Part shown: piece after piece, positions 1-8,252 of the stretch
Numbering within the stretch: position 1 is the first letter of the stretch
Layout: each line of letters opens with the position of its first letter
From: Pseudoruegeria sp. HB172150
Lineage (GTDB): Bacteria; Pseudomonadota; Alphaproteobacteria; Rhodobacterales; Rhodobacteraceae
Length of the DNA: 64,000 bases
Assembly (NCBI RefSeq): GCF_013184805.1
Contig: NZ_JAATNG010000007.1
Location: 124,001 to 188,000, forward strand
Direction: 5' to 3'
Notes under the pieces: model-generated
The model's input: the letters and a program-made list of their open reading frames with translations, nothing else
Told to the model about the DNA's origin: nothing
The model's database searches: none
Position numbers and translations under genes: made by a program

Positions 1-1743
1 GAGATGCCCTATGCGATGCCGCAGGATATCGAGGTCTATGATATCGACGACGACGAGGATTACGCCGCCGAGGCCGAAGCGGCGGAAATCTTCCATCGTG
101 CGGATCCGTATACGCAGGAAGAGCCCGCCCAGCGCGCGGTGGTTCAACACGCGCCGAAGAAACCGGTGCAGCCGTCGCGGCAGGCGCAGGCAGAGGCGCA
201 GCCGCAGCTTCAGTTCGAGGATCGGGGCGTCGCCTACGAACACCCGCCGCTGTCGCTGCTGACCAGCCCGTCCAACATCGAGCGTCATGTGCTGGCCGAC
301 GAGGCGCTGGAGCAGAACGCGCGGATGCTGGAAACCGTACTGGACGATTACGGCGTGAAGGGCGAGATCGTGTCGGTCCGCCCCGGCCCGGTCGTCACCA
401 TGTACGAGCTGGAACCGGCGCCGGGCCTCAAGGCATCGCGGGTGATCGGCCTGGCCGATGACATCGCGCGGTCGATGTCGGCGCTGTCGGCACGGGTTTC
501 CACGGTGCCGGGCCGCTCGGTGATCGGGATCGAACTGCCGAATGCGAACCGCGAGAAGGTCGTGCTGCGCGAGATCCTGTCGGCGCGCGATTTCGGCGAC
601 AGCAACATGCGGCTGCCTCTGGCGCTGGGTAAGGATATCGGCGGCGGCGCGGTCGTCGCGAACCTCGCCAAGATGCCTCACCTGCTGATCGCGGGGACCA
701 CCGGTTCCGGTAAGTCGGTGGCGATCAACACGATGATCCTGTCGCTGCTGTACCGGCTGACGCCGGAAGAATGCCGGCTGATCATGATCGACCCGAAGAT
801 GCTGGAGCTGTCCGTCTACGACGGCATCCCGCACCTGCTGTCGCCCGTCGTCACCGACCCGAAAAAGGCCGTCGTGGCGCTGAAATGGGTCGTCGGCGAG
901 ATGGAAGAACGCTACCGCAAGATGTCCAAAATGGGCGTGCGGAACATCGAGGGCTATAACGGCCGTGTCGAGGACGCGAAGTCGCGCAACGAGATGTTCA
1001 GCCGCACGGTGCAGACCGGATTCGACGACGAGACCGGCGATCCGGTCTTCGAGACAGAGGAATTCCTGCCCGAGAAGCTGCCCTATATAGTGGTCATCGT
1101 CGACGAGATGGCCGACCTGATGATGGTCGCCGGCAAGGAGATCGAAGCCTGCATCCAGCGTCTGGCACAGATGGCGCGGGCCTCTGGCATCCACCTGATC
1201 ATGGCGACGCAGCGGCCTTCGGTCGACGTCATCACCGGTACGATCAAGGCGAACTTCCCGACCCGGATCTCTTTCCAGGTGACTTCGAAGGTCGACTCGC
1301 GGACGATCCTGGGCGAGCAGGGCGCCGAACAGCTACTGGGCATGGGCGACATGCTGTACATGGCGGGCGGCGCCAAGATCACCCGTGTCCACGGCCCCTT
1401 TGTCAGCGACGAGGAAGTCGAGGAGATCGTGAACTACCTCAAGACCTTCGGGCCGCCGGATTATGTCGGCGGCGTCGTGGAAGGACCGGCCGACGATCAG
1501 GAAAGCGATATCGACCTGGTGCTGGGCCTTGGCGGCAATACCGATGGCGAGGATGCGCTTTATGATCAGGCCGTGCAGGTGGTGATCAAGGACCGCAAAT
1601 GCTCGACCTCGTACATCCAGCGCAAGCTGGCCATCGGCTATAACAAGGCCGCGCGGCTGGTGGAGCAGATGGAGGACGAAGGTCTGGTCTCTGCCGCGAA
1701 CCACGTCGGCAAGCGCGAGATCCTGGTGCCGGAGCAGCAGTAG
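1..1743 (+). CDS. ftsK: DNA translocase FtsK (5' end missing)
   Basis: C-terminal 580 codons of the septum-anchored dsDNA pump that clears and aligns chromosome termini at division. The frame is open to the first base, so the membrane domain and start lie upstream of the window. The visible part begins in the acidic, low-complexity linker (D/E/A/Q-rich). It continues into the RecA-like motor, with Walker A GTTGSGKS at bases 694-717, a Walker B region around [13 protein letters not shown], and the [13 protein letters not shown] segment typical of the family. It ends in the gamma winged helix ([17 protein letters not shown]), which reads KOPS and contacts XerD. lolA follows after 64 bp, an order common in Rhodobacteraceae. 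Family identity is certain. Confidence 0.96.
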   Translation, partial: EMPYAMPQDIEVYDIDDDEDYAAEAEAAEIFHRADPYTQEEPAQRAVVQHAPKKPVQPSRQAQAEAQPQLQFEDRGVAYEHPPLSLLTSPSNIERHVLADEALEQNARMLETVLDDYGVKGEIVSVRPGPVVTMYELEPAPGLKASRVIGLADDIARSMSALSARVSTVPGRSVIGIELPNANREKVVLREILSARDFGDSNMRLPLALGKDIGGGAVVANLAKMPHLLIAGTTGSGKSVAINTMILSLLYRLTPEECRLIMIDPKMLELSVYDGIPHLLSPVVTDPKKAVVALKWVVGEMEERYRKMSKMGVRNIEGYNGRVEDAKSRNEMFSRTVQTGFDDETGDPVFETEEFLPEKLPYIVVIVDEMADLMMVAGKEIEACIQRLAQMARASGIHLIMATQRPSVDVITGTIKANFPTRISFQVTSKVDSRTILGEQGAEQLLGMGDMLYMAGGAKITRVHGPFVSDEEVEEIVNYLKTFGPPDYVGGVVEGPADDQESDIDLVLGLGGNTDGEDALYDQAVQVVIKDRKCSTSYIQRKLAIGYNKAARLVEQMEDEGLVSAANHVGKREILVPEQQ

Positions 1744-1807
1744 GGGCTTCGGCAATTCTCTGCAAAGTGATGCGGGGAGAGGTGCAATCCGCGCGATCCG
1801 GCGCTAC

Positions 1808-2422
1808 ATGCGGATCATGAAATACTTGCGCCTCCTCCTTATGCCGCTGTTGCTTGCCGCCACGCTGCAGCCAGCCGCCGCCGCGGAAAAACTGTCGCTG
1901 AACGCGATTTCCCGCTATCTCAACGATCTGACGACGGCGCAGGGCCGGTTTACCCAGATCAACGAAGACGGCACGATTGCGACCGGCAACATCTATATCA
2001 ACCGTCCCGGCCGGATCCGCTTTGAATACGATCCGCCGGAAAAGACGCTGGTGATGGCCGGCGGCGGGCAGGTGGCGGTGTTCGACGGCAAGTCGAACCT
2101 GCCGCCGGAGCAGTACCCGATCAAGCGCACGCCGCTGAACCTGATCCTTGAAAGGAACGTCGATCTGAACCGCCGCAACATGGTGGTCGGCTACGATTTC
2201 GACGGTACGGCGACATCTGTCCTGGCCCAGGATCCCGAAAACCCGGAATACGGCAACATCCGCCTGAAATTCACCGGACCGCCGGTCGAGCTGCGGCAGT
2301 GGATCGTGACCAGCGGCGACGGCACCCGGACCACCGTGACGCTGAACGATATGAAGACCGGCGGCGGCGTGCCCGCGCGGCTGTTCGCGATCCCTCAGGA
2401 ACTGGAAGCCCGCGGGTTCTGA
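1808..2422 (+). CDS. lolA: Outer-membrane lipoprotein carrier protein LolA
   Basis: Periplasmic chaperone that carries lipoproteins from the LolCDE complex to the outer membrane. The 204-residue product has a Sec signal peptide (basic MRIMKYLR, long Leu core, AAA-type cleavage before EKLS). The mature half-barrel pattern includes GRFTQINEDGT, RPGRIRFEYDPP and KTLVMAGGGQVAVFDG. Length fits the alphaproteobacterial LolA/YdaJ-like group. The ATG at 1808 has no clear Shine-Dalgarno; the in-frame ATG at 1817 is an equally good start. It follows ftsK on the same strand and converges on the lytic transglycosylase gene, leaving only 14 bp between them. Confidence 0.9.
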   Translation: MRIMKYLRLLLMPLLLAATLQPAAAAEKLSLNAISRYLNDLTTAQGRFTQINEDGTIATGNIYINRPGRIRFEYDPPEKTLVMAGGGQVAVFDGKSNLPPEQYPIKRTPLNLILERNVDLNRRNMVVGYDFDGTATSVLAQDPENPEYGNIRLKFTGPPVELRQWIVTSGDGTRTTVTLNDMKTGGGVPARLFAIPQELEARGF

Positions 2423-2436
2423 ACCGGGCCCCGGCC

Positions 2437-3021
2437 CTATCTGCGGCAGCGGTTGAGCTGAATCTCGTAAACCAGCGCGCGGTCCTGGACCCGGTCCGCG
2501 TAGGCCAGCAGCCAGGACTTGCGGTTGTGGCTTCCCCGGGCAAAGCCGGCGCGCCCCTCGTGATAGGCGAGATACTGGTTGCGGGCGTCGAGCTTGGAAA
2601 TACGCAGGTCGCGCGCGCTTTCGTTCAGATACCAGCCGATGAAATCGGTGGCGTCACGGATATCGTCGCGCTTTGCCCGCCGCTTGCCCGGACCGTTCTG
2701 GTATTCCTCCCACGTGGCGTCTAGCGCCTGGGAATAACCGTAGGCCGAGCTTTGCCGTCCCATCGGAATGACGCCCAGCGCGAACTGCAGCGGTGTGCGC
2801 GCGTCGCCCTCGAATTTCGATTCGTGGTAGATGATCGACATCTGGACGTGCACGGGCACGCCCCAGCGCCGCTCGGTCCGGTCGAACGCCTTCTTGAAAT
2901 CCGGACGTTGCCGCAAGATCGAACATGCGTCATCCAGGTGGCGCGGCGGCCGGACGCTCCCGCCGCCGCCGCATGACGCGACGAAAGCCAGGAGTATGAG
3001 TACTCGGAGGGCCCTGCTCAT
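2437..3021 (-). CDS. Lytic transglycosylase SLT-domain lipoprotein
   Basis: Predicted outer-membrane lipoprotein that cleaves peptidoglycan glycan strands. The signal peptide ends in a lipobox (VAS before Cys17), followed by a short Gly/Ser linker and an SLT/goose-lysozyme-like domain. The likely catalytic glutamate is Glu67 in IIYHESKFEGDAR. The later segments AYGYSQALDATWEEY and QYLAYHEGRAGF match the GYxQ and YHEG features of family 1 transglycosylases. At 194 residues it is a compact form. The ATG follows GAGG with a 5-nt spacer. It is transcribed alone, convergent with lolA and divergent from hspQ. Confidence 0.85.
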   Translation of the reverse strand: MSRALRVLILLAFVASCGGGGSVRPPRHLDDACSILRQRPDFKKAFDRTERRWGVPVHVQMSIIYHESKFEGDARTPLQFALGVIPMGRQSSAYGYSQALDATWEEYQNGPGKRRAKRDDIRDATDFIGWYLNESARDLRISKLDARNQYLAYHEGRAGFARGSHNRKSWLLAYADRVQDRALVYEIQLNRCRR

Positions 3022-3280
3022 CTGCCCCTCTGTTTCTTATTTTATCCACAGGTATATCCGAAACTTACGGGCGTTGAAACGGCAATTCCGACAGCGCAGA
3101 TAACAAATCCGCGGGCTTGCCGTTTTCCGCCGCGCCGCAGCGACGGGCAGGCTGCCCCGCGGGGCGGCAGGCCGACTGTCGGACACGGCTTCACACACTG
3201 TTTCCCCGAATTTCCGGGCAACTGCGTGGACAACACCCGCCGGTTTTGTCTAGGAACAAGGGTAACGGGGGCGAATTACT

Positions 3281-3607
3281 ATGTTTAAGACACGCGCTAA
3301 ATACGCATTAGGACAGGTTGTCCGTCATAAAAAACACCCTTTTCGCGGTGTTGTTTTTGATGTTGATGCGATGTTTTCCAATACTGAGGAATGGTACCGG
3401 GCAATTCCGGAGGACAGCCGTCCCGCGAGGGACCAGCCGTTCTATCATCTTCTGGCTGAAAACGATAACAGCTATTACGTTGCTTATGTTTCGGAACAGA
3501 ACCTGGTGGCCGATTATTCAGGCGAACCTGTGGATCATCCCGACCTGCCCGACCTGTTCGGGGATTTCGAGGATGGGCACTATCCGCTGCAGGTGCAGCT
3601 GAACTGA
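3281..3607 (+). CDS. hspQ: Heat shock protein HspQ (YccV-like)
   Basis: Small protein of the hemimethylated-DNA-binding/HspQ family. In enterobacteria it is a specificity-enhancing factor for Lon and affects DnaA stability. The 108 residues cover the full domain: AKYALGQVVRHKKHPFRG, then VVFDVDAMFSNTEEWY, and a C-terminal HPDLPDLFGDFEDG. Codon use is clearly richer in A/T third positions than in its neighbours over the first 80 codons (many TTT, AAA and GTT). The 258-bp upstream gap has several AT-rich stretches, but I could not fix a convincing heat-shock promoter. The gene ends in a hairpin shared with the convergent rhodanese gene. Confidence 0.9.
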   Translation: MFKTRAKYALGQVVRHKKHPFRGVVFDVDAMFSNTEEWYRAIPEDSRPARDQPFYHLLAENDNSYYVAYVSEQNLVADYSGEPVDHPDLPDLFGDFEDGHYPLQVQLN

Positions 3608-3623
3608 GCCGCGGTGCGGCTCA
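3605..3623. terminator. Shared hairpin at convergent gene ends
   Basis: A perfect 8-bp stem (TGAGCCGC / GCGGCTCA) with a GGT loop. Its outer bases include the stop codon of hspQ on the plus strand and the stop codon of the rhodanese gene on the minus strand. There is no real T-tract on either side, so intrinsic termination would be weak; it may instead protect 3' ends. Confidence 0.5.
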
Positions 3624-4010
3624 GCCTTCCTTGTCGACTGGCAGCCCGGCCTCGCGCCAGGCGCTGAACCCCCCCTGCATCTCGGCGATGTTGTCGGCGC
3701 CCATCTGCTGCAGCTGATCGGCTGAAATGGCCGAGCGCCAGGAACTGGCGCAGAACAGCACCAGCGTCCTGTCGGTCGCCAGCGGCGGCTTGTGATAGGG
3801 CGAGGCGGGGTCGATCCAGAATTCCAGCATGCCGCGCGGCGCGTGGAAGGCGCCGGGAATGCGACCGTCGCGCTGCAGTTCGCGGATGTCCCGGATGTCG
3901 ACGAGAAGGATCTCTCCGGCCTCGGCCTGCTGCTGCGCCTCCTCGACCGAGAGGCTGCGGATGCGGTTCTTGGCCTCGGCGACGAGTTCCTTGACGGGGC
4001 GAAGCGGCAT
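3621..4010 (-). CDS. Rhodanese-like sulfurtransferase domain protein
   Basis: Single-domain rhodanese of 129 residues. These proteins move sulfane sulfur through a cysteine persulfide. The active-site loop is CASSWRS with Cys87 and the expected Arg six-residue pattern, following a VLF beta strand. The upstream CDC25-like features LLVDIRDIRE and GRIPGAFHAPRG are clear. No signal peptide is visible, so it is probably cytosolic. It lies 12 bp downstream of the gamma-glutamyltransferase gene on the same strand, so the two are probably co-transcribed, which fits glutathione/cysteine sulfur metabolism. The physiological acceptor is unknown. Confidence 0.88.
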   Translation of the reverse strand: MPLRPVKELVAEAKNRIRSLSVEEAQQQAEAGEILLVDIRDIRELQRDGRIPGAFHAPRGMLEFWIDPASPYHKPPLATDRTLVLFCASSWRSAISADQLQQMGADNIAEMQGGFSAWREAGLPVDKEG

Positions 4011-4022
4011 GGTCTGTCTCCT

Positions 4023-5609
4023 TCAGTAGCCCAGCGCGCAGCCGTCCTTGCGCGGGTCGGACCCGCCCTCGAGCACGCCGATATCGTGGTGGATGCGGAT
4101 CGCCTGGGCGCCGCCGATGCCGACGGGCGCGCGGGTGATGTCGTGCCCCTTGTCGGCCAGCGCCTGGCGGACCGCGTCGGTATATCCATCCTCGACCTCC
4201 AGCGCGCCGCCGGGGCGGGAGAACAGGCGCGGGCCGTCGATGGCGGCCTGCGGGTCCATCCCGAAATCCACCATGTTCGACAGGAACCGCGCGTGGCCGC
4301 AGGACTGGTACTGTCCGCCCATCACGCCGAAGGCGGTATCGAGCCGCCCATCGCGCCGCAGCATTCCGGGAATGATCGTGTGCATCGGGCGTTTGCCGCC
4401 CGCCGCCTCGTTCGGATGACCCGCCTCCAGCGTGAACCCGGCGCCGCGGTTCTGTAGCAGGATGCCGTATTTCTCCGACGCGATGCCGGAGCCGAAGCTG
4501 TGGAAGATCGAGTAGATCAGCGACACCGCCATGTGGTCACGGTCGATGACCGTGATGTAGATCGTGTCCTTGTGGACCGCTTCCGACAGCGCGGCCGGGT
4601 TCGGCGCGGCCTTGCCGGGGTCGATCAGAGCCGCGAGTTTCTTCGCCGTGGCCGGGTCCAGCATATGGGCCAGCCGGGTCATGTGATCGGCATCGGCCAT
4701 GAAGCGGTTGCGCGCGTCGTAGGCCAGTTTCGACGCCTCGGTCTCGATATGCGCGCGCTGCGCGCCGAATGGGTCGAGGGAGGCGAGGTCGAACTCGGAG
4801 AGGATGTTGGCGAGCAGGATGGCAGTGGCGCCCTGACCATTGGGCGGATGCTCCACGAGGTCCGTGCCGCGATAGTCGCCGCTCACCGGATCGCCGTAGT
4901 CGCAGGCGGTGGCCGCGAAATCCTCCAGCGTGTGGCAGCCGCCCAGAGCGGTGAGCGCGGCGACCATGTCCTCTGCCACCTCACCTTCGTAGAAACCGGC
5001 TCGGCCCCCGACTGCGATCCGGCGCAGCACCTCGGCCTGGCGCGGATGGCGGAACAGGATGCCCGGGCGCGGCGGCTTGCCGTCCTTGCACAGGTAGTAT
5101 TTCCGGGCTTCGCCCTGCAGGTCGCCTGCGGCTTCGGCCCAGTCCAGCGCCACGCGCGGCGCGACGGGCACGCCGGCCTCGGCATAATGGATCGCCGGGG
5201 CCAGTACTTCGTCCAAGCCCTTCAGGCCGAAATCGTCCGACAGGCGGCAGAAGGCGTCGATGGCGCCGGGTATGGTGACGGCCTCGGGCCGGTCCAGCGG
5301 GATGGTGGTAAGGCCCGCCTCGCGCATCGCTTCGGCGGACAGTGCGGCGGGTGCGCGGCCCGACCCGTTCAGCGCAACGATCCGCTCGTCCCCGGCTGGC
5401 TTGACCAGTGCGAAACAGTCGCCGCCGATGCCGGTCATCTGCGGTTCGCAGATGCCCAGCAGCACCGCGCCCGCAATCGCGGCGTCGACCGCGTTGCCAC
5501 CCTGTTCGAGTATCGAGACGGCGGCTTTGGCCGCAAGCGGATGCGAGGTGGCGCAAAGGCCGTTCTCGGCGAAGACCGGCGAACGGCCGGGACGTTGGAA
5601 AGTGCGCAT
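4023..5609 (-). CDS. Gamma-glutamyltransferase family protein
   Basis: N-terminal nucleophile hydrolase of the gamma-glutamyltranspeptidase family, 528 residues. Such enzymes self-cleave before a threonine that then attacks gamma-glutamyl bonds. The predicted cleavage/nucleophile residue is Thr349 in HKDTIYITVIDRD, followed by the small-subunit motif HSFGSGI. N-terminal motifs include GGNAVDAAIAGAVLLGICEP and TGIGGDCFALV, where TGIGGD is the usual gamma-glutamyl pocket. No signal peptide is evident, unlike E. coli Ggt. It may therefore be a cytosolic member acting on gamma-glutamyl or cephalosporin-type amides; the substrate cannot be set from sequence. It is upstream of and probably co-transcribed with the rhodanese gene. 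Confidence 0.88.
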   Translation of the reverse strand: MRTFQRPGRSPVFAENGLCATSHPLAAKAAVSILEQGGNAVDAAIAGAVLLGICEPQMTGIGGDCFALVKPAGDERIVALNGSGRAPAALSAEAMREAGLTTIPLDRPEAVTIPGAIDAFCRLSDDFGLKGLDEVLAPAIHYAEAGVPVAPRVALDWAEAAGDLQGEARKYYLCKDGKPPRPGILFRHPRQAEVLRRIAVGGRAGFYEGEVAEDMVAALTALGGCHTLEDFAATACDYGDPVSGDYRGTDLVEHPPNGQGATAILLANILSEFDLASLDPFGAQRAHIETEASKLAYDARNRFMADADHMTRLAHMLDPATAKKLAALIDPGKAAPNPAALSEAVHKDTIYITVIDRDHMAVSLIYSIFHSFGSGIASEKYGILLQNRGAGFTLEAGHPNEAAGGKRPMHTIIPGMLRRDGRLDTAFGVMGGQYQSCGHARFLSNMVDFGMDPQAAIDGPRLFSRPGGALEVEDGYTDAVRQALADKGHDITRAPVGIGGAQAIRIHHDIGVLEGGSDPRKDGCALGY

Positions 5610-5899
5610 GGGGCTCCCTGCTGGCTGCGCCGTAAGCTAATGCGCAATCCGGGCGGGGGAAACCGGGTTTCGAGGGCCTGATCTGTCGGAAGGATCGAAC
5701 CCGACGCCGCGCACTGGGTGGGGGCTATGACGGCGCGGCGCCGGGTGAAGCCATGCAGCTACAGGTTCCTTGTCGCCCGGCAACCGGGCCGGCGTTGGAC
5801 CGTCGCGGGGTAATTTCAGGGCATCGGGCTGCAAATGGCACGCGGTTGCCGCAAGTGTTAATGCCGCGCTTCCGATCCGCCGCGCGCCGGGCCGGCGCA

Positions 5900-6418
5900 T
5901 CAGCCCGGCTCCGCGCGGACATCTCCGGCCGCGCAGCGCCGTGCGGGCCTGTCGTTGCCATCCTCTTCGCGTATCTCGACGCACAGGCAGTTGCAGCCGT
6001 CCCGTCGACAGTAATCCAGCCGATGCGTCAGGCTGCGGATCAGGTACCAGCCGAACCCGCCCTCGGGCAGTTCCTCTGTTGTCTCGGGAATTTCCGGCGC
6101 CAGCCCGCAGGGCGCTGCGCCGCCGGGCATCGGCCCGCCATTATCGCGCACCAGCAGGATTACGGCTTTGTCCGAAGCATGCGACACAACCTCGATCTCG
6201 CCATCGTGCCCGCCGGCAAAGCCGTGTTCCACCACGTTGGTCAGAACCTCCGCCGCCACCAGTTCCGCCCGCATCAGCAGTGGCCCGCTCGCCCCGCCGC
6301 CGCGCCAGCCCTCTGTCAGCTGTTCGATTGCGCGCCGCACATCCCGCAACAGCGGCTTCAGCCGCAAGCTCTCCGCCTCCGGCAGGCAACCATTCGCAGG
6401 GCAGCCCTCAGGACGCAT
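5900..6418 (-). CDS. RsbW-like anti-sigma factor / ATP-binding kinase
   Basis: GHKL-type ATPase of the RsbW/SpoIIAB anti-sigma group. It is expected to bind a sigma factor and to phosphorylate its STAS partner. The N-box is AAEVLTNVVEHGF, the G1 box DNGGPMP, and the G2 region GGFGWYLIRSL, which is the complete small HATPase_c fold. The C-terminal tail is Cys- and Arg-rich. The start is uncertain: the ATG at 6418 (172 aa, 11-bp overlap with the upstream STAS gene) is preferred over the ATG at 6457. Neither has a strong ribosome site, which suggests translational coupling. No sigma factor or PP2C phosphatase is nearby. The 290 bp between this gene and gamma-glutamyltransferase hold nothing I recognise. 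Confidence 0.85.
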   Translation of the reverse strand: MRPEGCPANGCLPEAESLRLKPLLRDVRRAIEQLTEGWRGGGASGPLLMRAELVAAEVLTNVVEHGFAGGHDGEIEVVSHASDKAVILLVRDNGGPMPGGAAPCGLAPEIPETTEELPEGGFGWYLIRSLTHRLDYCRRDGCNCLCVEIREEDGNDRPARRCAAGDVRAEPG

Positions 6419-6755
6419 CCGTCGCAGCGCCGCCACAGGCGCTGGCCACGTCGGCATGGATCGGAAAGACGCTGTCCATCTTGGTCAGGCTGAACACCTT
6501 CTCGACAATCGGCGTCAGGCCGGCGAGTTCCAGAAGCCGATCCGGCGCGAGATGCTTCATCGCCGCGACGATGGCGCCAAGGCCGCTGCTGTCCACGAAA
6601 TCGACCTGGCTGAGGTCGAGCAGCACACGCGGCGGCACCTCGACCGCCATTTCGCGGAACATGTCCTTGAACTCCACGGCCACCGCCGCGTCGATCCGGG
6701 GTTCGCATACCCGGATCACCAGTATCTCGCCGATGGCATCCGCCTGCAGGTTCAC
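6408..6755 (-). CDS. STAS-domain anti-anti-sigma factor
   Basis: RsbV/SpoIIAA-like antagonist of 115 residues. The signature VDFVDSSGLGAIVAAMKHL carries the DSSG motif, whose Ser is normally phosphorylated by the RsbW-type kinase. The rest of the STAS fold is complete. The start is the GTG at 6755, placed 6 nt after a perfect AGGAGG; longer in-frame starts upstream would bury that site. It is the first gene of a two-gene operon with the RsbW-like gene. The pair forms a partner-switching module whose sigma target and phosphatase are not in the window. Confidence 0.88.
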   Translation of the reverse strand: MNLQADAIGEILVIRVCEPRIDAAVAVEFKDMFREMAVEVPPRVLLDLSQVDFVDSSGLGAIVAAMKHLAPDRLLELAGLTPIVEKVFSLTKMDSVFPIHADVASACGGAATDAS

Positions 6756-6837
6756 GGGGCACCTCCTGATTGGCACGCGGTATAGATTAGAGCGCAATTC
6801 TTACCATTGCGTATCCGGCGCCCAGTGGCTCTGGACC

Positions 6838-6900
6838 CTTCTTCTGGCTGGAAATATCCTCGGGGGGCCACCCGCAGGGTGGCGGGGGCAGACAGCCCCC
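6838..6900 (-). repeat. Interspersed intergenic repeat, copy 1
   Basis: Read on the minus strand, this gap carries a GAGGATATTTCC-AGCCAGAAGAAG core. It sits beside two tandem perfect hairpins, 6867-6883 (7 bp, loop GCA) and 6884-6900 (6 bp, loop AGACA). A second copy with the same core is at 24441-24500. It lies between the STAS promoter region and the methionine sulfoxide reductase gene. From memory, near-identical GC-hairpin plus GATATTT elements are frequent at gene ends in Rhodobacteraceae. Confidence 0.6.
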
Positions 6901-6925
6901 TCTCCGGCCAGCCAAGGAGCGCGGA

Positions 6926-7387
6926 ATGCGGATCGACTATCCGGCGATATCGAAGACCATCGCCTCGCTGACCGAAGGCGAGACCGACGCGGTCGCGCTG
7001 ATGGCCACTGTGGTCTGCGAGCTGCACCATGCGGATGACCGGTTTGACTGGACCGGGTTTTACCGCGTGACAGAGCCGGGGATGCTGAAGATCGGGCCGT
7101 ATCAGGGCGGTCACGGCTGCCTTGTGATCCCGTTCGACCGAGGCGTGTGCGGCGCGGCGGCGCGGACCGGCGAGGTGCAGCTGGTGCCCGACGTGGAAGC
7201 CTTCCCGGGACATATCGCCTGCGCCAGTTCCACCAAGTCGGAAATCGTGCTGCCGGTCTGGAACCGCAGCGGCGAGCTGATCGCGGTGCTGGACATCGAC
7301 AGCGACCGGCCCGACGCCTTCGATGAGACCGACGCGCGCGAACTGGCGACGATCCTTGGTGCGGTCTTCGCCGGCCAGATCGGCTGA
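6926..7387 (+). CDS. msrC: Free methionine-(R)-sulfoxide reductase (GAF domain)
   Basis: Cytosolic enzyme that reduces free L-methionine-(R)-sulfoxide using thioredoxin. The 153-residue GAF domain has the three family cysteines at 65, 75 and 99, in GGHGCLVIPFDRGVCG and FPGHIACASSTKSEIVLPV. Their spacing (10 and 24 residues) equals that of the E. coli enzyme. The conserved DWTGFY and DIDSDRPDAFDETD segments are also present. The ATG follows AAGGAG with a 6-nt spacer. It stands alone in front of the pseudouridine synthase gene, with a 43-bp gap. Confidence 0.93.
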   Translation: MRIDYPAISKTIASLTEGETDAVALMATVVCELHHADDRFDWTGFYRVTEPGMLKIGPYQGGHGCLVIPFDRGVCGAAARTGEVQLVPDVEAFPGHIACASSTKSEIVLPVWNRSGELIAVLDIDSDRPDAFDETDARELATILGAVFAGQIG

Positions 7388-7430
7388 GCCCCCGGTTGCC
7401 TGCCGCCCGGGTTCCGGCTAGGGCCGGGGC

Positions 7431-8075
7431 ATGGATGCCTACAATCCGCCCGACGTGCCGCTGGAGGTACTGCATGCCGATCACGAGATCCTCGTGGTGG
7501 ACAAACCGTCGGGCCTGCTTTCGGTACCCGGCAAGGGGGAACACCTGTCCGACTGCCTGCTGACGCGGGTGCAGGCGGCCTTTCCCGAGGCGCTGCTGGT
7601 ACACCGGCTGGACCGCGACACATCCGGCGTGATGGTCTTTGCCCTGACGCAGCCGGCGCAGCGGCATCTGGGGCTGCAATTCGAGAAGCGGCAGTTGAAA
7701 AAGACTTATGTCGCCCGTCTCTGGGGCCGGCTGGAGCCGAAGACCGGCACAGTGGACCTGCCGCTGATCGTGGACTGGCCGAACCGGCCGCTGCAGATGG
7801 TGGACCACGAGAACGGGCGCCCGGCGCAGACCGACTGGCGCGTGCTGCGCTACGAGGATCAGACGACGCGGGTGCGGCTGATGCCGCATACCGGGCGCAG
7901 CCACCAGCTGCGGGTTCATATGCGCGAACTGGGGCATCCGATCCTTGGGGATCCGTTCTATGCCACCGGGGAGGCGCGGGACTTTCCGCGGCTGATGCTG
8001 CATTCGGAGAGCCTGCGGCTGCGGCATCCGGACGGCGGCGCCGGCGTGACGTTCAAGGCGAAGGTGCCGTTTTAG
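7431..8075 (+). CDS. RluA-family RNA pseudouridine synthase
   Basis: Converts specific uridines in structured RNA to pseudouridine. The catalytic motif HRLDRDTSGVMVFA holds the active-site Asp. LPHTGRSHQLRVHM and GHPILGDPFY are further RluA/RsuA signatures. At 214 residues it lacks an N-terminal S4 domain, which matches the short RluA/TruC-like branch. The target (23S rRNA or tRNA) cannot be assigned from sequence. It is probably co-transcribed with the upstream methionine sulfoxide reductase gene. Confidence 0.9.
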   Translation: MDAYNPPDVPLEVLHADHEILVVDKPSGLLSVPGKGEHLSDCLLTRVQAAFPEALLVHRLDRDTSGVMVFALTQPAQRHLGLQFEKRQLKKTYVARLWGRLEPKTGTVDLPLIVDWPNRPLQMVDHENGRPAQTDWRVLRYEDQTTRVRLMPHTGRSHQLRVHMRELGHPILGDPFYATGEARDFPRLMLHSESLRLRHPDGGAGVTFKAKVPF

Positions 8076-8252
8076 GCGGGACGCGCGTTAGTCAGCGGCC
8101 GCGCCTTCGAGGCCCCGACCCCGGGCCCGCAGCCGGCGCCCGGTCCGGTCGCCTGCTTTGTCACACTTCCCCCGCGATCGCGCGGCGCCGTCTTGATAAT
8201 TTCCCGGTTCTGCCGCTAACCTCAGGCAGTCCCCGCGTTCGGAGAGGTATCT

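Noticed and set aside
4500-5681. Long open frame antisense to the gamma-glutamyltransferase gene
   Set aside because: High-GC DNA gives long antisense frames. The Arg/Ala/Gly-rich translation has no domain, and the minus-strand protein shows full family motifs.
5610-5899. Possible small gene or RNA in the 290-bp gap after gamma-glutamyltransferase
   Set aside because: No frame with a ribosome site, no tRNA-like fold and no strong hairpin was found.
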